Shown here one piece after another: positions 8,461-16,959 of a DNA stretch of 64,000 nt (positions within the stretch are counted from its first letter, which is position 1; every line of letters begins with the position of its first letter). Source of the DNA: Streptomyces sp. NBC_00370 (GTDB taxonomy: Bacteria; Actinomycetota; Actinomycetes; Streptomycetales; Streptomycetaceae); NCBI RefSeq assembly GCF_036084755.1, contig NZ_CP107968.1, positions 3,689,501 through 3,753,500 of the forward strand, in the 5' to 3' direction. The notes below the pieces were generated by a model, which saw only the letters and a program-made list of their open reading frames with translations, ran no database searches and was not told the origin of the DNA. The position numbers and the translations under genes were made by a program.

Positions 8461-9888
8461 TCACAGCTCCGTCGAGGCCCGCTTCGTGAGCCCGTACTTC
8501 GTCGCGATCGAGTTCCACAGCTTCGACGCCTGGTTCTTGGCCTTCGTGGCGTCGCCGCTCGACCGGTTGGCCTGGGCGGCGGCCTGCGTCCTGCGCGGGT
8601 GGCCGCCCTTGCAGTTCTTGCCGCGCTTGGACTGGTCGGCCCAGTCCGCGTAGTGGTCGTCGGCCGCGGCCGAGGCCTGCCAGCCGTCGGTGAGGGAGGA
8701 CGCCAGCTCCTCGTGGTTCGGGAGCTGGTCGATCGACAGGCCCTTGAGCTGGTCGACGAGCGCCCTGCGCTGGCCCGCCGCGTCACGCAGGTCGTCGGAC
8801 GCCTGGTCCAGGTTGTCGCAGGACCCGATGTTGCCGACCGCCCTGATGACCGCCGCGCGGCTGTTGTTGCTGGTCGCGAGGAGCTTGTCGAGTGATTCGG
8901 CCTGCGGCTTCGCCGGGTCGTCCGCCGTCTGCGAGGACGGCGCCGTGGCGGGTGAACTCGCCGAAGAGACGTTGTCGCTGTCGTCCTGCTTCTTGTCGTC
9001 GCCACCGCTCATCAGCGCGCCGGCGCCGAGCCCGATGATGGCGCAGCCGACGACGACGGCGGCGATCAGCGGGCCCTTGGACGATTTGCGGCGCCCCGCG
9101 CCCCTGCCCTGCGGCGGCTGCGGTTCGTAGCCGGCCGGCTGGGGCTCGTACGCCCGCGGCGGGCGCGGCGGGCCCGCGTTGTACTGGTCGAACTGCGGGA
9201 GCTGCTGGGTCGAGTCCGGGCTCTCCTGCCCGTTCTGCCCCGCCGGGCCCTCGGTGCGGAAGAGGCTGTCGAACTCGGCGGGCGGCGTCCGGTCCTCCGG
9301 CTCCCCCTGCCGGATTCCGTACGCGTCGCCGGGCGGCGGCGTCGGGGGGTCCTGGGCGGGGACGGGCGCGATGAACTGCGTGGCCTGCTCGTCGGGCCCC
9401 GAGCCGTGCTGCTGCGGCATGTGGGCCGGCATGTGCTGCTGGGACATCTGCGGCGGCATGTGGGCGATGTACTGCGTCGCGTCCTGGTCGCCGCCGGGCA
9501 CCGGTGGCAGGTACTGCGTCGCGTCGGCGCTGCCCGGCGCGGGCACCTCAGCGGGCAGGGGCTGCGGCAGCGGCTGCGGGCCGCCGTAACTGACGCCCTG
9601 CGGCTGGCCGCCGTACGAGGCGCCGTCCTGCGGGCCGTACGACTGCTGGGGGTACCCGGAGCTGTCCTGGTAGGTCTCCTGCTCCTGCGGGCCGTCCTGC
9701 GGCCCCCAGGGCTGCCCCCACGGCTGGCCGCCGGCGGGGGCGATGTGCTCCCCGGCCTGCTGGGCCGCCTGCTCCCGCGCGCTGGCGGGGTGCCAGGGCT
9801 CGCTGCCGTCACCCGGCAGCACAACGCCTTCGTGCGCGGGCCGAGCGGCGGGGTGCTGCGGCTCATCCCCTTGTCCGCTGTGCGTCAC
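8461..9888 (-). CDS. Proline/glutamine-rich single-pass membrane protein
   Basis: A 475-residue protein with a long low-complexity N-terminal half (residues about 1-265, rich in Pro, Gln, Gly and Tyr, with repeats such as GQPWGQPWGPQ and DATQYLPPVP/DATQYIAHMP). One transmembrane helix follows a basic stretch (KSSKGPLIAAVVVGCAIIGL, about residues 271-290). A C-terminal extracytoplasmic domain of about 170 residues follows. The polar first half is likely cytoplasmic. This layout is common in Streptomyces, but the function is not known. It is convergent with the solute-binding lipoprotein, with 12 bases between the stops. Confidence 0.75.
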   Translation of the reverse strand: MTHSGQGDEPQHPAARPAHEGVVLPGDGSEPWHPASAREQAAQQAGEHIAPAGGQPWGQPWGPQDGPQEQETYQDSSGYPQQSYGPQDGASYGGQPQGVSYGGPQPLPQPLPAEVPAPGSADATQYLPPVPGGDQDATQYIAHMPPQMSQQHMPAHMPQQHGSGPDEQATQFIAPVPAQDPPTPPPGDAYGIRQGEPEDRTPPAEFDSLFRTEGPAGQNGQESPDSTQQLPQFDQYNAGPPRPPRAYEPQPAGYEPQPPQGRGAGRRKSSKGPLIAAVVVGCAIIGLGAGALMSGGDDKKQDDSDNVSSASSPATAPSSQTADDPAKPQAESLDKLLATSNNSRAAVIRAVGNIGSCDNLDQASDDLRDAAGQRRALVDQLKGLSIDQLPNHEELASSLTDGWQASAAADDHYADWADQSKRGKNCKGGHPRRTQAAAQANRSSGDATKAKNQASKLWNSIATKYGLTKRASTEL

Positions 9889-10049
9889 CGGGACTCCTAC
9901 GTGTGGAACGTGTGGACCTACCGAATCGTCGGTTCACGCTACCGGGTGAATCAGGGGCTCGGCCACGCGAGTCGTCCCGGCAGGGCTCCGGCCCGTCAAA
10001 ACGCCGCCATACGGCCGGAATTCGTCCCTCCTACCGTCCTCTCGGCACC

Positions 10050-10113
10050 CGTCAACCCACGCCGTCAACCCACTGCGTCGACCCACCCGTCGGGCCACCG
10101 CGTGAACCCACCC
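10050..10113. repeat. 13-bp imperfect tandem repeat
   Basis: About five imperfect copies of a 13-base unit resembling CGTCAACCCACGC lie in the 250-base gap (9889-10139) between the leftward membrane-protein start and the stop of the NsdA-like gene. No promoter or gene is obvious otherwise. The array sits 27 bases beyond the NsdA-like stop codon. Confidence 0.55.
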
Positions 10114-10139
10114 CGTACGTCTGCCCCGGCGACCGCTCC

Positions 10140-11534
10140 TCACGCCGCCTGGATCTCCAGCCGCGCGCCGAACTCCCGCACCGCGGGCTCGTTCCCGTAC
10201 GGCTCAAGACGCTGCTGGAGATCGTCCAGATACTCGGCGCCCCTGCTGGAGCGCAGCGTGCCCAGCAGTTCCACCGCGCGGGTGCCGGTCTGGCACGCCT
10301 CCTCCACCTCGCGCGCCTGCACCTGGGCCGTGGCCAGCAGGACCAGCCCGATCGCCCGGCGCCGCGCGCGGCTCTCCGGGTGCCCCTCCAGCGCCTCGCC
10401 CGCATGCCGGGCCGCCGCCTCGGGACGGCCCAGGTCCCGGTAGCAGTGCGCCAACTCGTCGGCGAGATAGGCCCGGTCGAAGTGGGTGATCCAGTCCGGG
10501 TCGTCGCCCGAGACCTCGTTCTCCCCGTCGCCGGCATGCTCCAGCGCCGTCAGCGCCCGCCCGGCGACCGCCTGGCAGGTGCGGTCGTCGCCCAGCAGGG
10601 CGTGGCCGCGCGCCTCCGCCGCGTAGAACATGGCCTGCGCGCGCGGCGGCACCTGGCCGCGCGCCCCCTCCTGCGCCGCCCGCGCGAGCTGCGCGATCTC
10701 CCGGGGGTTGCCGAGCTGCGCGGCGAGATGGCTCATGGACGCGGCCAGTACGTACCCGCCGTAGCCGCGGTCCCCCGACGCCTGCGCCAGCCGCAGCGCC
10801 TGGATGTAGTAGCGCTGCGCCAGCCCCGGCTGGCCGGTGTCGATCGCCATGTACCCGGCGAGTTCGGTGAGTCGGGCGACCGCGCCGAAGAGCCGGCGGC
10901 CGACCGCCTCGCGGTACGACCCGGCCAGCAGGCCCGAGACGACGCTGTTCAGGTAGTGCACGACGACCGGGCGCACATGGCCGCTGCCGAAGCGGTGGTC
11001 CAGGTCGGTGAGGGCCGCCGTCATGGCCCGTACCGCCTCGACGTCCGAATCGCCCACCCGCGCGCCGGTGGTACGCGCCACCGCCGCGTCAGCGCCGGTG
11101 ATCAGCCAGTCCCTGCTGGGCTCGACGAGCGCGGACGAGGCGACGGCCGAGCCCGACAGGAAGTCGCGTCTGCCGACGTCGCTCCGCCACAACTCGCTGA
11201 CCTGCTCGATCGCGCCGATGACCGTCGGCGCGAACTGCAGGCCGATGCCCGAGGCGAGGTTCTTGCCGTTGGCCATGCCGATCTCGTCGATCGTGACCGT
11301 ACGGGCCAGCTTGCGGCCCAGCGCCTCGGCGATGATGCCCGGCGCGCGCCCGCGCGGCTGCTGCCCGCGCAGCCAGCGCGCCACCGACGTCTTGTCGTAG
11401 CGCAGGTCGAGACCGCGCTCGGTCCCGACCAGGTTGACCCGCCGGGCCAGCCCGGCGTTGGAGCACCCGGCCTCCTGGATGAGCGCCTGGAGCCGCTCGT
11501 TCGGCTGGCGCGCTACGAGAGGTCTGGCTGCCAT
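10140..11534 (-). CDS. NsdA-like XRE/TPR regulatory protein
   Basis: A 464-residue cytoplasmic regulator. Residues about 10-90 form an XRE-like DNA-binding region (CSNAGLARRVNLVGTERGLD and RYDKTSVARWLRGQQPRGRA). The remainder is alpha-helical with tetratricopeptide-like repeats (residues about 170-450). The N-terminal wording is very close to what I remember of NsdA, a negative regulator of sporulation and antibiotic production in S. coelicolor, and its paralogues. Which paralogue this is cannot be settled here. The gene is divergent from the prim-pol-like gene, with about 270 bases between the starts. Confidence 0.8.
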   Translation of the reverse strand: MAARPLVARQPNERLQALIQEAGCSNAGLARRVNLVGTERGLDLRYDKTSVARWLRGQQPRGRAPGIIAEALGRKLARTVTIDEIGMANGKNLASGIGLQFAPTVIGAIEQVSELWRSDVGRRDFLSGSAVASSALVEPSRDWLITGADAAVARTTGARVGDSDVEAVRAMTAALTDLDHRFGSGHVRPVVVHYLNSVVSGLLAGSYREAVGRRLFGAVARLTELAGYMAIDTGQPGLAQRYYIQALRLAQASGDRGYGGYVLAASMSHLAAQLGNPREIAQLARAAQEGARGQVPPRAQAMFYAAEARGHALLGDDRTCQAVAGRALTALEHAGDGENEVSGDDPDWITHFDRAYLADELAHCYRDLGRPEAAARHAGEALEGHPESRARRRAIGLVLLATAQVQAREVEEACQTGTRAVELLGTLRSSRGAEYLDDLQQRLEPYGNEPAVREFGARLEIQAA

Positions 11535-11805
11535 GGATACCCCCTGTGGCCGCAGTGATCAGCTCAGCGATCACTGCCCGGCAGTGGTCCGAAGAATGCG
11601 CATGTTCGGTGATATCGGAGAAATTCGAATTTCTTCCGGAAACATGGCCCGGAACCCGGGCAGACAGAACTCTCGCACTGTCCCCCGCACAGGGTTACCC
11701 CCTGATCGGCACGCTCCCCCACGCGCGCCCCCGCCCATGCACCGGTGCGCCCCGGATGCGGGATCGACGCATTACGGCGCAGGGGGCGCGCGCCCGTAAC
11801 CCGAG

Positions 11806-12504
11806 GTGGTGCCGGGAGTTGTGCTGTTCGTGGAAGAGACCATCGGACTCACGGACGCCGCCCAGATCCCGAAGCAGCGGGGCGACCTGCTGCTCGACAG
11901 TGCGGTGAGGTACGCGGAAGAGCGGCATTGGGACGTGTGCCCCGGCACCTGGCTCGAACCGGTGGAGGGCGCGGAGCGGTGCTCCTGCGGCGCGAGTGAC
12001 TGCGTGGCGCCGGGGGCGCACGCCACGGGTCCCGACTGGGCGACGCAGGCGACGGGCAGCGCCGTCGCCGCCCGCGAACTCTGGTCCCAGCAGCCCCTGG
12101 CCTCGATCCTGTTGCCGACGGGCCGCACCTTCGACGCCCTGGACGTACCGGAGTCGGCCGGCTTCCTCGCGCTCGCCCGGATGGAGCGGATGGACCTCAC
12201 ACTCGGACCCGTGACCCGCACCCCGGACCGCCGGATGCTGTTCTTCGTCCTCCCTGGCGCCGCCCCCAAGGTCGACGACCTGGTGCGGAAGCTGGGCTGG
12301 GCGCCTGCCTCGATCGACCTGGTCGGCCGCGGCGAGGGGCATTACGTGGCCGCCCCGCCGACCCGGATCGGCGGCGCCGCCGTGCAGTGGGCCCGCCGCC
12401 CCACCCAGGCGAACCGCTGGCTGCCGGATGCCGACGAGCTGATCAGCCCCCTGACGTACGCGTGCGGCCAGGAGGCCGCGGCGGAACGGTCGCGACGCGC
12501 GTGA
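11806..12504 (+). CDS. Bifunctional DNA primase/polymerase N-terminal domain protein
   Basis: A protein of up to 232 residues covering the prim-pol (AEP-like) N-terminal domain only: RYAEERHWDVCPGTW, CSCGASDCVAPGAHATGPDWATQATG, ILLPTGRTFDALDVPESAG and GHYVAAPPTRIGGAAVQW. The Cys-rich CSCGASDC segment and the FDALD acidic pair agree with the chromosomal Streptomyces family. In plasmids and prophages this domain primes replication, but the stand-alone chromosomal form has no established role. Start options are GTG 11806, 11821 and 11830. The GGGAG at 11814-11818 would fit 11830 best. Confidence 0.72.
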   Translation: MVPGVVLFVEETIGLTDAAQIPKQRGDLLLDSAVRYAEERHWDVCPGTWLEPVEGAERCSCGASDCVAPGAHATGPDWATQATGSAVAARELWSQQPLASILLPTGRTFDALDVPESAGFLALARMERMDLTLGPVTRTPDRRMLFFVLPGAAPKVDDLVRKLGWAPASIDLVGRGEGHYVAAPPTRIGGAAVQWARRPTQANRWLPDADELISPLTYACGQEAAAERSRRA

Positions 12505-12562
12505 CCTTGAGCCGTCCGTGACCTTCAGGAGCCCCCTGGATGCCCCCTAAGGTGGGTCGTCC

Positions 12563-13381
12563 ATGGGGGACATGAAAGGGGCTGTGCGGGCGATGTCGCA
12601 GCAGACAGAGGAAAAGGCACCAGCGGTCCGCGTCGAGGGGCTGTGGAAGCGCTTCGGTGAGCAGATCGCCGTCGCCGGTATCGATCTGGAGCTGCCCGCA
12701 GGCCAGTTCATCGGTCTGGTCGGCCCCAACGGCGCGGGAAAGACCACCACCCTGTCGATGATCACGGGCCTGCTGCGGCCCGACCAGGGCCGGGTGAACG
12801 TGGCCGGGTACGACGTGTGGCGCGACCCGGCCGAGGTCAAGGCCCGGATCGGGGTCCTGCCCGAGGGCCTGCGGCTCTTCGAGCGGCTGTCCGGGCGTGA
12901 ACTCCTCGGCTACATGGGCCGGTTGCGGGGACTGCCCGGCGCCGAGGTCGACAAGCGCGCCACGCAGCTCCTGGACGTACTGGACCTGGCGGGCGCCCAG
13001 CACAAACTCGTCGTCGACTACTCGACCGGCATGCGGAAGAAGATCGGGCTCGCCGCAGCGCTGCTGCACAACCCCGAAGTCCTTTTCCTCGACGAGCCGT
13101 TCGAGGGCGTCGACCCGGTCTCGGCACAGACGATTCGCGGGGTCCTGGAGCGGTACACGACGTCAGGCGCCACCGTCGTCTTCTCCAGCCACGTGATGGA
13201 GCTGGTCGAGTCGCTGTGCGACTGGGTGGCCGTGATGGCCGCCGGCCGCATCCGCGCGCAGGGCACACTCGCCGAGGTACGGGGCGACGCGACGTCGCTG
13301 CAGAACGCGTTCCTCGAACTGGTCGGCGCGCAGGGCCGCGACAGCGGCGAGACGCTCGACTGGCTGGGCGGCGCCCGGTGA
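12563..13381 (+). CDS. ABC transporter ATP-binding protein
   Basis: A 272-residue ATPase subunit with Walker A GPNGAGKTTT, a variant signature YSTGMRKKIGLA, Walker B VLFLDEPFEGVD and the switch His in FSSHVMELVE. ATG 12563 follows AAGGTGG; ATG 12593 (MSQQTEEK) is an alternative. The GTGA overlap with the next gene shows that it forms an exporter with that integral membrane subunit. The substrate is unknown. Confidence 0.9.
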   Translation: MGDMKGAVRAMSQQTEEKAPAVRVEGLWKRFGEQIAVAGIDLELPAGQFIGLVGPNGAGKTTTLSMITGLLRPDQGRVNVAGYDVWRDPAEVKARIGVLPEGLRLFERLSGRELLGYMGRLRGLPGAEVDKRATQLLDVLDLAGAQHKLVVDYSTGMRKKIGLAAALLHNPEVLFLDEPFEGVDPVSAQTIRGVLERYTTSGATVVFSSHVMELVESLCDWVAVMAAGRIRAQGTLAEVRGDATSLQNAFLELVGAQGRDSGETLDWLGGAR

Positions 13382-14970
13382 ACACCGCAGCCCTCACCCC
13401 CGTCTTCGTCCGGCTGAAGCTCTCGCTCCTGCGCAACGGCCTGCGCCAGTCGTCCGGCAGGGCCGCCGCGTACATCGCCTCGGTCGTCGTCGTGCTGCTC
13501 CTCGCCGCCGGCGAACTCCTCGGCCTCGTCCTGCTGCGCGGCCAGGACCACGCGGCGTCGCTGACGGTGCTGCTGACGCTGGTGCTCGCCATCGGCTGGA
13601 CCGTGATGCCGCTGTTCTTCCCCAGCGGCGACGAAACCCTCGACCCCACCCGGCTGGTGATGCTGCCGCTGCGGCCGCGCCCGCTGATCGGCGCGCTGCT
13701 GATCACGTCGCTGGTGGGGATCGGCCCCCTCTTCAGCCTCTGCCTGCTGATCGGCTCGGCCCTCGCGACGGCGCACGGCGCCGCCGCCGTGGTCGTGGCC
13801 GTCATCGCCGTACCGCTGGTGCTGCTCGTCGCCGTGGCGCTGGCCCGCGCGGTGGCGGCGGCCAACATCCGGCTGCTGACCTCCCGCAAGGGCCGCGACC
13901 TCGCCGTGCTGAGCGGCCTGGTCATCGCGGTCGGTATCCAGGTCGTCAACTTCGGCATCCAGCGCCTCGGCGACGCGGGCGGCCTCTCGGCGCTCACCCC
14001 GACGGCCGACGTCGTCCGCTGGATCCCGCCGGCCTCGGCGATCGGCGCGGTGCAGTCGGCGAGCGACGGCTCGTACGGCCGGGCGGTGGCCCAACTCCTG
14101 CTGGCCTTCGCGGCCCTGGCCCTCGCGGTGAACGCCTGGCGGCGTTCGCTGGTGAAGCTGATGACGTCCCCTGACGGCTCCACGCTCGCCGCGGCGGAGC
14201 CGTCCAGGAAGGAGTCGGCGGGCGGATTCAGCCGGCTGCTGCCGGAGGGCCGTACGGGCACGGTGATGCTGCGCAGCCTGCGGTACGTGTGGCGCGACCC
14301 GAAGACGAAGGCGGCGTGGGTCACTTCGCTGGTGATCGGCCTGATCGTGCCGCTGTTCAACGCGCTTCAGGGGGCGGGCACGATCTACTTCGCGTGCTTC
14401 GCCGCGGGGATGCTCGGCATCCAGATGTACAACCAGTTCGGCCAGGACACGTCCGCGTTCTGGATGGTCGCGCAGACGATCTCTACGACGCGCGACGCGT
14501 ACGCCGAACTGCGGGCGCGCGCCTTGGCGTTGCTGCTGATCACGCTGCCGTACTCGGCGCTTGTCACGCTGGCGACGGCGGCGCTGCTCGGCGACTGGAG
14601 CGCGTTCACCGAGGCGCTGGGCCTCTCGTTCGCGCTGCTGGGCGCGATGCTGGCGACGGGCGCTGTGGCGTCGGCGCGGTTCCCGTACTCCATCCCGCAG
14701 GACAGCGGCTACAAGAACGTGGCCCCCGGCCAGGCGGGCCTGGCCTGGATCTCCATCTTCGGCGGCATGCTGGGCGCGGCGCTGCTGTGCGCGCCGGTCC
14801 TGGCCGTGACGATCTGGCTCCACGTGTCGGGCCAGACGTCCTGGACCTGGCTCCTGCTCCCGGTGGGCGCGGCGTACGGGGCGCTGATCGCGTGGACGGG
14901 CCTGAAACTGGCGGCCCCGCAGACGTCGTCACGCCTACCGGAAATCTTGCTGGCCGTCAGCAAGGGCTGA
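13378..14970 (+). CDS. ABC transporter integral membrane subunit
   Basis: A 530-residue, very hydrophobic protein starting at GTG 13378, whose start overlaps the ATPase stop by 4 bases. I count roughly 12 hydrophobic segments in two halves, with a polar break around residues 255-285 (PDGSTLAAAEPSRKESAGG). The architecture resembles large ABC-2 exporter subunits. Together with the ATPase it should form a two-gene exporter operon. The substrate is not evident. Its end is followed by the repeat-rich 647-base gap. Confidence 0.85.
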   Translation: MNTAALTPVFVRLKLSLLRNGLRQSSGRAAAYIASVVVVLLLAAGELLGLVLLRGQDHAASLTVLLTLVLAIGWTVMPLFFPSGDETLDPTRLVMLPLRPRPLIGALLITSLVGIGPLFSLCLLIGSALATAHGAAAVVVAVIAVPLVLLVAVALARAVAAANIRLLTSRKGRDLAVLSGLVIAVGIQVVNFGIQRLGDAGGLSALTPTADVVRWIPPASAIGAVQSASDGSYGRAVAQLLLAFAALALAVNAWRRSLVKLMTSPDGSTLAAAEPSRKESAGGFSRLLPEGRTGTVMLRSLRYVWRDPKTKAAWVTSLVIGLIVPLFNALQGAGTIYFACFAAGMLGIQMYNQFGQDTSAFWMVAQTISTTRDAYAELRARALALLLITLPYSALVTLATAALLGDWSAFTEALGLSFALLGAMLATGAVASARFPYSIPQDSGYKNVAPGQAGLAWISIFGGMLGAALLCAPVLAVTIWLHVSGQTSWTWLLLPVGAAYGALIAWTGLKLAAPQTSSRLPEILLAVSKG

Positions 14971-14984
14971 CGTTTGGTTGCGGG

Positions 14985-15605
14985 TCTTGGTTGCGGTTGT
15001 CGCCGGGTGCCGTTCCGGGGTCGTGTCCTGCGCTGCGGTGTCGCCGTCCGGCGCGGTTCGGGGTTGCGGGCCTTGGTTGCTGTCGTCGCCGGGTGTCGTT
15101 CCGGGGTCGCGTCCTGCGCGGTGTCGCCGTCCGGCGCGGGTCGGTTGGCGGTTGTGGTTGCGGTCGTTGCCGGGTGCCGTTCCGGGGTCGCGTCCTGCGC
15201 TGCATGATTTACGGCGCGTGCTCGTCTGACGCGGAGCCACCGCCGAGATGCGCCACAAATCACGCTCTACGCTCCGGACACCACCCCTGCACGACCCCCT
15301 TCACCCCAGCCGTCACAGACACGCGTGCCCGACCACCAAGGGACGGCGGCCGGGCGTCCACGCCAGGGACGTGTCCCCGGCCCGCAGGTCACCGCTCACC
15401 CGCGGTGACGCGGGCGGGTGTGGCTGACCGCCGGGGGGAGGGGGCCGGGGCCGGAGGAGGGGGGTGTCCGGACGTAAAGCGAAGGAGCTCATGCGACAAG
15501 CAGTCCGGACACCCCCCTCCGCAGGACCCGGACACCGGCACGAACGACAACAACCGCAACCACCGGACCCGGCCGCCCCCGCCGGACGGCGACACCGCGC
15601 CGGAC
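14985..15605. repeat. GC-rich intergenic repeats, direct and inverted copies
   Basis: The 647-base gap after the ABC operon holds no convincing gene. From about 14985 to 15200 a unit of roughly 70-90 bases recurs about three times (GTTGTCGCCGGGTGCCGTTC, then GGGGTCGCGTCCTGCGC and GGTGTCGCCGTCCGGCGC). Inverted fragments lie at 15545-15565 (AACGACAACAACCGCAACCA) and 15582-15605 (CGCCGGACGGCGACACCGCG). The patch is therefore bounded by inverted copies of one sequence family and has a separate perfect hairpin (15456-15520) inside it. Confidence 0.7.
15456..15520. terminator. Perfect 18-bp inverted repeat, possible bidirectional terminator
   Basis: The arms at 15456-15473 and 15503-15520 are exact reverse complements over 18 bases (GGAGGGGGGTGTCCGGAC). 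They enclose a 29-base loop, between the convergent ABC operon and the hydrolase gene. No T-run follows, as is common for Streptomyces terminators. The loop contains GAAGGAG followed by ATG, an odd coincidence that would hide a ribosome binding site. Confidence 0.6.
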
Positions 15606-15617
15606 GGCGTCAGCGCG

Positions 15618-16478
15618 TCAGCGCGTCAGCACGCCGTTCAGGAACGGCTCTATCGCCGCTCGCCATTCCTCCGGGCGGCTGTAGTGCAGCAAGTTCCCGC
15701 CGTCCGCTATCTCCGCGTACTGCCCGCGCGGCAGCACCCGCACCATCTCCTGCGCCTCCGCGCGGCCCAGTTCGCTGTCCGGGCCGCGGACCACCAGCGA
15801 CGGGCACTGGACCTGGGCCAGTTCCTCCCAGTGCGCGTCGTGGACCCACGTCTCGCGCGTCGTGAGCATCTGGCGGCGGGAGAAGACCGGGTACCAGCCG
15901 TCCGCCCGCTCCGTCATGACCTCCGCGAAGAACTCGCCGCGCGTCGCGCTCGGCTGTTCCAGCCAGGCGTCGTCCTCGCCGAAGAACTGTCTGACATCCG
16001 CGAGCGAGGCGAAGGGGACGGGCCAGGTGCTGAACCAGTCCTCCCAGGCCCGCTGGGACGCCGCGCCGGGGGCCGACGCGCGCATGTCGCAGATCACCAG
16101 GGCCCGCACCAGGTCGGGGCGCTTCGCGGCGAGCTGCCACGCGGTCAGCGCGCCCATCGCGTGGCCGATGAGGGTGACGGGGCCCAGGCCGAGCTGTTCG
16201 ATCGCGGCTTCCGCGTCGGACACGTACACGTCCCGGCTGAACGGGCCCTCCGTCGGTTTGTCGCTGGCGCCGTGGCCCCGCTGGTCCAGGGCGACCGCGC
16301 GGTGCCGGCCCGCGAGCCAGTGGGCCGTGGAGGCCCAGTGCGAGGCCTGGCCCATGAGTCCGTGGAGCATTAAGACGCCGGAGGCGGACGGCGCTCCCGG
16401 CGCCGTGAAGTCCCAGGCAGCCAGGCGTACGCCATCGGCTCCGGTCACATCGATGCGTTGCGCCACTGTCCCTGGCAC
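15618..16478 (-). CDS. Alpha/beta-fold hydrolase with altered nucleophile elbow
   Basis: A 286-residue protein of the alpha/beta-hydrolase fold. The oxyanion-side motif HGLMGQ and the RGHGASDKP turn are present, and the acid (RGPDSELG) and histidine (ADGGNLLHYSRPEEW) are in place. The nucleophile elbow reads GHAMG, where the family normally has GHSMG. The catalytic serine is therefore an alanine, and normal ester hydrolysis is unlikely. It could be a binding protein, a cofactor-free enzyme, or inactive. ATG 16478 (MPGTVAQRIDVTG) gives a normal length. Confidence 0.85.
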   Translation of the reverse strand: MPGTVAQRIDVTGADGVRLAAWDFTAPGAPSASGVLMLHGLMGQASHWASTAHWLAGRHRAVALDQRGHGASDKPTEGPFSRDVYVSDAEAAIEQLGLGPVTLIGHAMGALTAWQLAAKRPDLVRALVICDMRASAPGAASQRAWEDWFSTWPVPFASLADVRQFFGEDDAWLEQPSATRGEFFAEVMTERADGWYPVFSRRQMLTTRETWVHDAHWEELAQVQCPSLVVRGPDSELGRAEAQEMVRVLPRGQYAEIADGGNLLHYSRPEEWRAAIEPFLNGVLTR

Positions 16479-16959
16479 CCCCTTCGGTTCTCTGATCTGA
16501 GCTCACGTTCCGGGTGGTCGCCCCGGATACCGCCAGACTATCGAACTAGCATTCGAAAATACGGTTCCGCCACCCAACATCGCTCGTTCGAGTGACCACG
16601 CTCAAGGATTGGAGCCCGTGGCCGAGGGGAGATCTTCTTCGGGAGGCGGACCGCTCGGGGATGACGGTCCGCGGGAGCCGGCCCTGGGAGCTCGGGGCTC
16701 CGGGTCGGCGCAGGGGAGGACGGGCTCCGGTACCGCGAGGTGCCGGAGCCGTCCCCACTCCGTACCCGCGCAGCGGCGCACGGGGTCGCACAAGGCAGGC
16801 GCGGACGCGCGAACGGCGCACAACCCTGCTCCCTCCCCGACCGAGGGGCGAACCCCGGGCCGACGCTTCAGGTCATCGCCACAGCGACAGCCTGGCACGC
16901 GATTCGCCCGACCGCTGCCATTCCGGCCGGAAATCTCCCGGCGTGCGCGGGCGCATTCG
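16479..16959. other. 480-base gap, no sense gene recognised
   Basis: Between the leftward hydrolase start and the dmdR1 stop no protein family is recognisable. A GTG at 16619 opens a Gly/Arg-rich frame, and an ATG at 16592 opens a long rightward frame running antiparallel through all of dmdR1 (see separate entry). The left 60 bases should hold the hydrolase promoter. Confidence 0.5.

Noticed and set aside
15491..15865. Frame starting at the ATG in the hairpin loop
   Set aside because: The product is Arg/Pro-rich and runs into the antisense of the hydrolase gene.
14289..16373. Rightward frame of nearly 700 codons spanning the ABC permease end, repeats and hydrolase
   Set aside because: It crosses two real genes in the wrong frame and reads repeats as Arg/Gly/Val-rich protein.
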